Positions 21,781 through 26,758 of a stretch of DNA of 26,758 nucleotides are shown piece by piece. The stretch's first letter is position 1. The number at the start of each line of letters is the position of its first letter. This DNA is from Merdicola sp048393175 (GTDB lineage Bacteria; Bacillota; Clostridia; TANB77; CAG-508), in the NCBI GenBank assembly GCA_048393175.1, contig DBFJJM010000041.1, positions 1-26,758 on the forward strand, given 5' to 3'. The notes below the pieces were generated by a model. The model worked only from the letters and a program-made list of their open reading frames with translations, made no database searches and was not told the DNA's origin. A program made the translations under genes and the position numbers.

Positions 21781-23535
21781 ATGAAAGCAATTGAAATTCG
21801 AAATAAATATTTAACCTTTTTTGAACAAAAGGGGCATAAAGTTATTCCCAGTGCTCCAGTAATACCAGAAAATGACCCTTCTGTTTTATTTACAACAGCA
21901 GGGATGCAGCCATTAGTGCCCTATTTATTAGGAGAAAGTCATCCTTTCGGAAAACGCCTAACCGATTACCAAAAATGTTTACGTACGAATGATATTGATG
22001 AAGTAGGAGATAATAGACACCTGACTTTTTTTGAAATGCTTGGTAATTGGTCTTTAGGAGACTATTTTAAAAAAGAATCGATTCAGATGAGTTTTACTTT
22101 TCTAACAAAAGAATTGAAAATTCCAGTAGAAAAACTATCTGTTACTTGTTTTGCTGGAAACGAAACGTGTAAAAAAGATGAAGAAACAGCAAACTTTTGG
22201 ATGGAAGCAGGACTTCCAAAAGAAAAAATCTATTTTTTAGAAGATAATTGGTGGATAGCAGGAGAAGAAGGTCCTTGTGGACCGGATACAGAGATGTTTT
22301 ATGATACGGGAAAACCAGCTTGTTCAGAACACTGTGACCCTTCTTGTGAATGTGGCAAATATGTCGAAATCTGGAATAATGTGTTTATGGAGTACTATAA
22401 ACACAGTGATGGAACGTATACGAAACTACAGCAAAAAAATGTAGATACTGGTTTGGGGTTAGAAAGAATGACTACCTTGTTACAACAAAAAGAAACTCCA
22501 TATGATACAGAACTATTTCTTCCTGTTATGGAAACATTAAAAAAGCTAGCTAAAAAGGATATTTTATATAGCAGAAGAATTGTAGCAGACCATCTTCGTT
22601 CTAGTATGATGATTATTGTAGCAGGTGGAAGACCAAGTAATGTAGAGCGAGGATATATTTTAAGAAGACTAATTCGTAGAATGACAAGACATTTAAATAA
22701 GTTGCAGATTAATTTAACCAATATGCCAGAAATAATAGAAAAAAGTATCAAAACAGCAAAAGAAATGTATCCTGAGTTAGAAGAAAAAAAAGAAATAATT
22801 AAACAAGTTATGATAGAAGAGCAAAATAAATTTGCAAAAACATTACAAAGAGGAGAAAGAGAATTTCAAAAAGAAGTAGAAAAGTTAAAACAAGGGGAAA
22901 CTAGAAAAATTGATGCTACTATTGTTTTTCGTTTGTATGATACTTATGGATTTCCGCCAGAAGTAACAGAAGAGTTAGCAAAGGAAAACGGATTTACGAT
23001 TGATAAACAAGGATTTGACAACCTTTTTAAACAACACCAAGAAAAATCAAGACAAGGAGCAAAGGAAAAGTTTAAAGGAGGTCTTTCAGAGCAAAATGAC
23101 CAAACGATTGCTTATCATACTGCTACCCACTTATTACATCAAGCTTTAAGAACGATATTAGGAGACCATGTGAAACAATGTGGTTCGAATATTACAGAAG
23201 AAAGACTACGTTTTGATTTTACACATCCACAAAAAGTAACAAAAGAAGAAATAGAAGAAATAGAAGCTTTAGTAAATTGCCAAATTCAAAAAGATTTATC
23301 TGTTACTTGTGAAGAAATGAGCTATGAGGAGGCAATTAAAAAAGGAGCAATTGGACTGTTTGCAGATAAATATCCAGAACGAGTCAAAGTTTATTCTATC
23401 GGTGATTTTAGTAAAGAAATTTGTGGAGGACCACATGTAATGCATACAGGGAAACTAGGAACGTTTAAAATAAAAAAAGAAGAGGCAAGTTCAGCAGGAG
23501 TTAGAAGAATAAAAGCGATTTTAATAAAAAGGTAG
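21781..23535 (+). CDS. alaS: alanyl-tRNA synthetase, short form without C-Ala domain
   Basis: Charges tRNA(Ala). The 584-residue protein has the class II catalytic domain with IEIRNKYLTFFEQKGHKVIP, VLFTTAGMQPLVPYL, KCLRTNDIDEVGDNRHLTFF and EMLGNWSLGDYF, then EGPCGPDTEMFYD, ADHLRSSMMIIVAGGRPSNV and GYILRRLIRR, and then the editing domain with H446-TATH450-LLHQAL and C548-GGPH552. It ends SSAGVRRIKAILIKR, immediately after the editing domain. The usual C-terminal coiled coil and C-Ala domain (to about 875 residues) is missing, without any sign of frameshift. RNA start at 21781 with AAAGGA (21765-21770). It is followed 12 bases later by a HIT gene. Confidence 0.9.
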   Translation: MKAIEIRNKYLTFFEQKGHKVIPSAPVIPENDPSVLFTTAGMQPLVPYLLGESHPFGKRLTDYQKCLRTNDIDEVGDNRHLTFFEMLGNWSLGDYFKKESIQMSFTFLTKELKIPVEKLSVTCFAGNETCKKDEETANFWMEAGLPKEKIYFLEDNWWIAGEEGPCGPDTEMFYDTGKPACSEHCDPSCECGKYVEIWNNVFMEYYKHSDGTYTKLQQKNVDTGLGLERMTTLLQQKETPYDTELFLPVMETLKKLAKKDILYSRRIVADHLRSSMMIIVAGGRPSNVERGYILRRLIRRMTRHLNKLQINLTNMPEIIEKSIKTAKEMYPELEEKKEIIKQVMIEEQNKFAKTLQRGEREFQKEVEKLKQGETRKIDATIVFRLYDTYGFPPEVTEELAKENGFTIDKQGFDNLFKQHQEKSRQGAKEKFKGGLSEQNDQTIAYHTATHLLHQALRTILGDHVKQCGSNITEERLRFDFTHPQKVTKEEIEEIEALVNCQIQKDLSVTCEEMSYEEAIKKGAIGLFADKYPERVKVYSIGDFSKEICGGPHVMHTGKLGTFKIKKEEASSAGVRRIKAILIKR

Positions 23536-23547
23536 GAGGAAAAAACA

Positions 23548-23892
23548 ATGGAAGATTGTATTTTTTGTAAAATTGTAAAAAAGGAAATTGGCTCTACAAT
23601 TGTATATGAAGATGAGGAAATTTTAGCATTTAAAGATATTCATCCTGTTACCCCGATTCATATTTTAGTGATTCCGAAAAAACATATTTCCTCTGCAATG
23701 GAAGTAAGTAAAGAAGACCAAATTGTAATTGGAAAAATGTTTTTAGTTATTCAAAAGTTAGCTAAACAATTAGGAATAGAAGAAAAAGGTTTTCGCGTTA
23801 TTAATAATTGTGGAGAAGATGGAGGACAGGAAGTAAAACATTTTCATTTTCATCTACTAGGAGGAACGAAACTGGGAACAAAATTAAATTAA
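23548..23892 (+). CDS. HIT-family nucleotide hydrolase (HinT-like)
   Basis: A 114-residue histidine-triad protein that cleaves AMP-linked phosphoramidates and aminoacyl-adenylates. It reads CIFCKIVKKEIGSTIVYEDE with the zinc-ligand-like Cys pair, DIHPVTPIHILVIPKKHISS, and the catalytic triad segment H98-F-H100-F-H102-LLGG. Cotranscribed with alaS (12-base gap), an apt partner because HinT enzymes hydrolyse alanyl-AMP-like intermediates released by synthetases (known for lysyl- and other aminoacyl-adenylates; inference here). Confidence 0.9.
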   Translation: MEDCIFCKIVKKEIGSTIVYEDEEILAFKDIHPVTPIHILVIPKKHISSAMEVSKEDQIVIGKMFLVIQKLAKQLGIEEKGFRVINNCGEDGGQEVKHFHFHLLGGTKLGTKLN

Positions 23893-23949
23893 GAATTACC
23901 TTGTTTTCAATAAAAATATTGTAAAATAGTATCGAAATAGAAAAAATTA

Positions 23950-23958
23950 TGATATAAT
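23950..23958 (+). promoter_or_regulatory. extended -10 promoter of the sortase gene
   Basis: TGATATAAT at 23950-23958 is a perfect TGn-TATAAT extended -10, 33 bases before the sortase start. No convincing -35 is present, as is common with this promoter type. Confidence 0.55.
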
Positions 23959-23991
23959 AAAAATAGTAGAAAAAAGACGGAGGTAATACAT

Positions 23992-24654
23992 ATGAAAAAT
24001 AGTAAATATGGTAAATTTCTAACCGTACTATTAGTTATTGTAATTATTGGAATTGTGGGATTGTTAGGATTTTTAGGATATGATGTATATAAAAAGTATT
24101 TTGTAGATAAAGAAGCAAGAGACTTTTTAGAAGAATTTGATAATGAGGTAGCATCAGGAGATGGAAATTCAAATCCTTCAGAAGATGCTAATATTACTAA
24201 CCCATTAGATGGAATTGAAGAGTCTCCTAATGCAAATGGAACCAAAACATTTAATTATCAAGGCTTTCCGGTAAGTGGTAAAATAGAAATTCCAAAAACA
24301 AATGTAAAGTATCCAATTATTTCAAAACTATCACCTGCTGCTATTGAAAAAGCAGTTGCTATTCAATATGGGCCAGGACCAAATCAAGTGGGAAATACGG
24401 TTATTGTAGGACATAATTATCGTAATGGTTCGTTCTTTTCAAATAATAAGAAGTTAGAAAATGGGGATATAATCTATATTACAGATAATGCAGGAGTAAG
24501 ATTAAAATATGTTATTTATAATAAATATGAGACAACTCCACAAGATACCGATTATATGAAACGAGATACCAAAGGAGCAAAAGAAATTTCTCTATCGACT
24601 TGTACAGATGATAGCAAAATGAGAATTATTATCTGGGCAAGAGCCGAAGAATAG
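23992..24654 (+). CDS. sortase (class D-like transpeptidase)
   Basis: Membrane-anchored cysteine transpeptidase that links sorting-signal proteins to the wall. The 220 residues have an N-terminal signal anchor (FLTVLLVIVIIGIVGLLGFL, residues 8-27), an acidic Ser/Asn/Asp linker (about 44-75) and the catalytic beta barrel beginning GFPVSGKIEIPKTNVKYPII. Catalytic residues are H141 in VGHNYRNG, C204 in SLSTCTDDS and R211 in MRIIIW. No LPxTG-type substrate is seen among its neighbours, so it may be the housekeeping enzyme or serve surface proteins elsewhere. AGACGGAGG precedes the ATG, and a terminator follows. Confidence 0.85.
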   Translation: MKNSKYGKFLTVLLVIVIIGIVGLLGFLGYDVYKKYFVDKEARDFLEEFDNEVASGDGNSNPSEDANITNPLDGIEESPNANGTKTFNYQGFPVSGKIEIPKTNVKYPIISKLSPAAIEKAVAIQYGPGPNQVGNTVIVGHNYRNGSFFSNNKKLENGDIIYITDNAGVRLKYVIYNKYETTPQDTDYMKRDTKGAKEISLSTCTDDSKMRIIIWARAEE

Positions 24655-24680
24655 TATAAAAGAGGTAAAACGTTATTTAA

Positions 24681-24732
24681 GCTTGTTCTGGATTTACATA
24701 ATTTAAATCCCCAGAGCAAGCTCTCTTTTTAA
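24681..24732 (+). terminator. intrinsic terminator after the sortase gene
   Basis: GCTTGTTCTGGATTTA pairs with TAAATCCCCAGAGCAAGC (one G-T pair and a two-base bulge), followed by CTCTCTTTTT. The loop is short and AT-rich. Confidence 0.75.
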
Positions 24733-24803
24733 ATTGGTATAAGAAGAACCAATTCCTACAAAGGGACATTTAAAGCTAAATTAATGGATACCAGTAAATC
24801 CAT
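24732..24803 (+). promoter_or_regulatory. inverted repeats ahead of the small membrane gene
   Basis: AATTGGT (24732-24738) and ACCAATT (24748-24754) form a 7-bp repeat with a 9-base spacer. ATGGAT (24784-24789) and ATCCAT (24798-24803) lie directly before the next gene and may hinder or regulate ribosome access. No clear promoter was found between them. Confidence 0.3.
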
Positions 24804-24815
24804 ATGAGAGGAAAC

Positions 24816-25052
24816 ATGAAGGATATGAAGAAAGAAAACATTGTTAAGTTTTTATATTTTGTCAGTATCCTTTTAATAATTGGTTTTGGAATAAGATTAG
24901 GAGCTGATTATTTAAAGTATGATACGATCAATCATTCCGCACCATTTTATGCTTTTATCATAGCAAGAATGATTGAATTTATATTACCAAGTGTAATCGT
25001 TTTTATCATAGCAAAAATAATAAAAAACAAATCGGATAAAAGTAAACTATAG
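24816..25052 (+). CDS. small two-helix membrane protein
   Basis: A conserved-looking small hydrophobic protein of 78 residues (82 if it starts at ATG 24804). The first helix is FLYFVSILLIIGFGIRLGAD and the second is MIEFILPSVIVFIIAKIIKN, joined by YDTINHSAPFYAFIIAR; the C-terminus is basic (KNKSDKSK) and so probably cytoplasmic. The SAPFY...EF-LPS pattern recurs in small proteins of uncultured Firmicutes, but I know no function. AGAGGA lies before 24816; the start choice is uncertain. It is followed by another membrane-protein gene after 11 bases, so the two form one operon. Confidence 0.6.
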   Translation: MKDMKKENIVKFLYFVSILLIIGFGIRLGADYLKYDTINHSAPFYAFIIARMIEFILPSVIVFIIAKIIKNKSDKSKL

Positions 25053-25063
25053 AGGAGATAAAG

Positions 25064-25555
25064 ATGGAATTTATTTCATATTTTGCAATATATTTAGGGA
25101 CTTATTTAGTAGTATTTTTAATCCTATTTATGCCACATATCATCTGTCTATTATTAACTGTTATGATAATAGGCTTAATAAAAACAAAATTAATAAGTAG
25201 AACATTTAAAATTTTAATCATCATAATTATTTTACTTTTCGTATGTATAATATTAATTAATATCAAATCTGAAAAACCTAGTGATTTATATAGAGAAATG
25301 AAACAAATTAGTGATAATCAAAGTCTGATAGGATTATCAAAAGAACAAGTTGTTACACTGTTAGGAGAACCAATATATGAAAAATACAGTAGGGAAGAAG
25401 AAAACAAATACAGTTACCATGCAGGAAGTATAGGTAAAGGATTGTTTTTTTGTAACAAAGCTATTTTTTTCGACTGTTATTATGGTTACATACTTAATAT
25501 TTATTTTGATGAAAGAGATATAGTGGAACATACTTCAATACAATGTGTTCCTTAA
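25064..25555 (+). CDS. membrane-anchored protein with a BamE/SmpA-like domain
   Basis: A 163-residue protein of unknown function. Residues 5-67 are strongly hydrophobic, probably two membrane helices (FAIYLGTYLVVFLILFMPHI; FKILIIIIILLFVCIILINI). The C-terminal part contains SLIGLSKEQVVTLLGEPIYE, the (I/L)G(x)S-x-x-x-V-x-x-L-LGEP pattern of SmpA/OmlA-like (BamE) domains, widespread in Gram-positive lipoproteins and membrane proteins as a small protein-binding fold. No lipobox. The ribosome binding site is GAGGAG just before the ATG. Its neighbours are equally uncharacterised. Confidence 0.6.
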   Translation: MEFISYFAIYLGTYLVVFLILFMPHIICLLLTVMIIGLIKTKLISRTFKILIIIIILLFVCIILINIKSEKPSDLYREMKQISDNQSLIGLSKEQVVTLLGEPIYEKYSREEENKYSYHAGSIGKGLFFCNKAIFFDCYYGYILNIYFDERDIVEHTSIQCVP

Positions 25556-25593
25556 AAGTAGATAAAAAATTTAAGTTATGGAGTTGGTAGGAT

Positions 25594-25839
25594 ATGAATA
25601 AAGAAGTATTGTTATCCAATATAGAAAAAGTCCATACTACTGAAATGGGTACGGATAGGATTAAGAAAAATCTTAAATTAAAGACAAATGATGTAGTAGA
25701 ATATTGTAAAAATAAAGTGTTAGATAAAAATTGTAATATCTATCAAGAAGGTAAGAATTGGTATTGTGAAATGGATGATATAAAGATAACGATTAACTCA
25801 TATAGTTATACAATTATTACAGCACATATTATTCACTAA
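25594..25839 (+). CDS. DUF3781-like protein
   Basis: An 81-residue protein. LLSNIEKVHTTEMGTDRIKK, then TNDVVEYCKNKVLDK, GKNWYCEMDDIKITINSYSY and TIITAHIIH match the pattern I know for DUF3781, a small domain of unknown function (H-TT-E-G-x-x-R-I-x-x-N, then WYV...KITVNAYSYTIITAHK). The match is from recall only. The region is very AT-rich and unaccompanied by a recognisable partner. A strong convergent terminator follows at 25883. Confidence 0.65.
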   Translation: MNKEVLLSNIEKVHTTEMGTDRIKKNLKLKTNDVVEYCKNKVLDKNCNIYQEGKNWYCEMDDIKITINSYSYTIITAHIIH

Positions 25840-25882
25840 ATTGCAGGTATAAGCTGAAAAAAATAGTAAGCTTAGTCTAACA

Positions 25883-25922
25883 ATATGAAAAAAGTACTAA
25901 TTATTTAGTACTTTTTTCATAT
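25883..25922. terminator. bidirectional terminator
   Basis: Perfect 18-bp arms ATATGAAAAAAGTACTAA (25883-25900) and TTAGTACTTTTTTCATAT (25905-25922) with a four-base loop. Runs of six A and six T inside the arms make it work in either direction. It overlaps the last codons of the leftward rlu gene. Confidence 0.75.
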
Positions 25923-26758
25923 CTTCTGGTAGAGGAGAGAGATATGAAACAGGTTGATGAGTAAGAGGATGAAGAAAAGATAAAAAAGAAGAATGTAAAG
26001 CTTGTCTTTGGATAAGGGAAGAAAAGTTACCATAAAGAGTATCTCCTAGAAGCGGATGACCAAGATAGCTAGAGTGTACACGAATTTGGTGAGTACGTCC
26101 GGTTAACAAAGAAAATTCTACTAAGGAAAAGGAAGGGTAAACTTTTTTTGTTTTATAGTGAGTAATAGCAATATCTCCTTTTTCTGATACTTCTCTTTGA
26201 ATAATACTTCCCTCTTTTCTTGCTATTTTTGCTTCTATACTACCACAAGCAGGGTGAAAAGTACCTTCTACTATTCCTAAATATTTTTTTTGAAATTGAT
26301 GTTGTTTCATTTGATAAATGAGTCTTTCTTGTACATATTCGTTTTTGGCAAAAATAACGAGACCAGAAGTGTCTTTATCTAAACGATTGACAATGCGAAT
26401 TTTCTTTTTTAAACCAATCTGGTCAAAATAGTATTTTACGCCAGAAGATAGGTTGTTAGAAAAATGTAAAGAAGAAGGGTGAACTGCTAAGTAAGGAGGC
26501 TTATTTATAATCAGATAAGCATCATCTTCGTAAACAATATCTAAATAGGTAGCAGTAGCAACAATATTGCTATTTTCTTCTTCGTAATCAAGATAGGAAG
26601 TAACGATGTCTTTTGGTGATAAGGCAAAAGAAACAAAAGAAGGTTTTCCATTTAATAAAATGGTATTGTCCATTCTTTTTAATTTCGTAATAAGGCGGTC
26701 AGAAAAATGAAATTCCTTTTTTAAAACATCTTTAATTGTTGTATAGTCATCTTCTATT
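25897..26758 (-). CDS. RluA-family 23S/tRNA pseudouridine synthase (5' end beyond window)
   Basis: Isomerises specific uridines in rRNA or tRNA to pseudouridine. The leftward frame stays open to the window edge, and the residues ahead of the first in-window Met (26673), DDYTTIKDVLKKEFHFSDRL and ITKLKR, form the S4-like RNA-binding start of RluD-type enzymes, so the gene is cut by the window end. The catalytic motif is RIVNRLDKDTSGLVIFAKN with its Asp; further motifs are DIVYEDDAYLIINKPPYLAVHP, LTGRTHQIRVH and LGHPLLGDTLYG. Within RluA the closest description is the RluD/RluC branch; the target cannot be specified. Its 3' end overlaps the bidirectional terminator. Confidence 0.9.
   Translation of the reverse strand, partial: IEDDYTTIKDVLKKEFHFSDRLITKLKRMDNTILLNGKPSFVSFALSPKDIVTSYLDYEEENSNIVATATYLDIVYEDDAYLIINKPPYLAVHPSSLHFSNNLSSGVKYYFDQIGLKKKIRIVNRLDKDTSGLVIFAKNEYVQERLIYQMKQHQFQKKYLGIVEGTFHPACGSIEAKIARKEGSIIQREVSEKGDIAITHYKTKKVYPSFSLVEFSLLTGRTHQIRVHSSYLGHPLLGDTLYGNFSSLIQRQALHSSFLSFLHPLTHQPVSYLSPLPEDMKKVLNN

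Noticed and set aside
1..26758. tRNA, rRNA, riboswitch or CRISPR array
   Set aside because: No cloverleaf-like segment, conserved riboswitch core or regularly spaced repeat was seen by eye; a computed scan was not possible.

Overview
The window comes from a low-GC Gram-positive bacterium, most likely an anaerobic gut-type member of the Clostridia. The basis is the A+T-rich codon use, AAGGAGG-type ribosome binding sites with frequent GTG/TTG starts, a sporulation regulator (SpoVT), an MreB/Mbl actin, a sortase, RecD2 and ComFC of Firmicutes type, and the 'GITLIAL...' class of pilin-like proteins common in uncultured Clostridia. This placement is inference from gene content; there is no rRNA in the window.

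Layout. (1) 1-2709: tail of an unknown gene, a strong promoter and glgP (glycogen/maltodextrin phosphorylase). (2) 2886-9470: an accessory island with three intact prepilin-like genes, each sharing an N-terminal export/assembly helix but carrying a different C-terminal domain. Two truncated pilin 'ghosts' and four small unrelated genes (nucleoside deoxyribosyltransferase-like, a broken HD hydrolase, an SRPBCC protein and a GNAT acetyltransferase) are interspersed. The arrangement ghost + small gene + intact pilin occurs twice. The last 120 bp of the first pilin's ligand-like domain has a sharp GC rise and looks like a diversity-generating-retroelement variable region. (3) 9520-13299: single-gene units for pyk, a small membrane protein, mreB/mbl and a short glycosyltransferase-like membrane protein, each mostly bounded by its own promoter and terminator. 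(4) 13332-19160: a leftward purC-like gene lacking the usual catalytic signature, diverging from a rightward recD2-comFC-KAP-type NTPase operon. (5) 19294-23892: spoVT, then a cluster for translation fidelity and nucleotide-pool cleaning (ProX-like tRNA deacylase, HD diphosphatase, RdgB/HAM1-like pyrophosphatase, a short alaS, a HIT hydrolase). (6) 23992-25922: a sortase, two small membrane proteins and a DUF3781-like protein. (7) 25897-end: a leftward RluA-type pseudouridine synthase whose start lies beyond the window.

Most likely to repay attention are the pilin island: its duplicated ghost/cargo/pilin unit, the conserved 57-60 bp tail at both ghosts, and the candidate hypervariable segment. 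No reverse transcriptase, transposase, integrase, CRISPR array, tRNA or rRNA was seen in the window.
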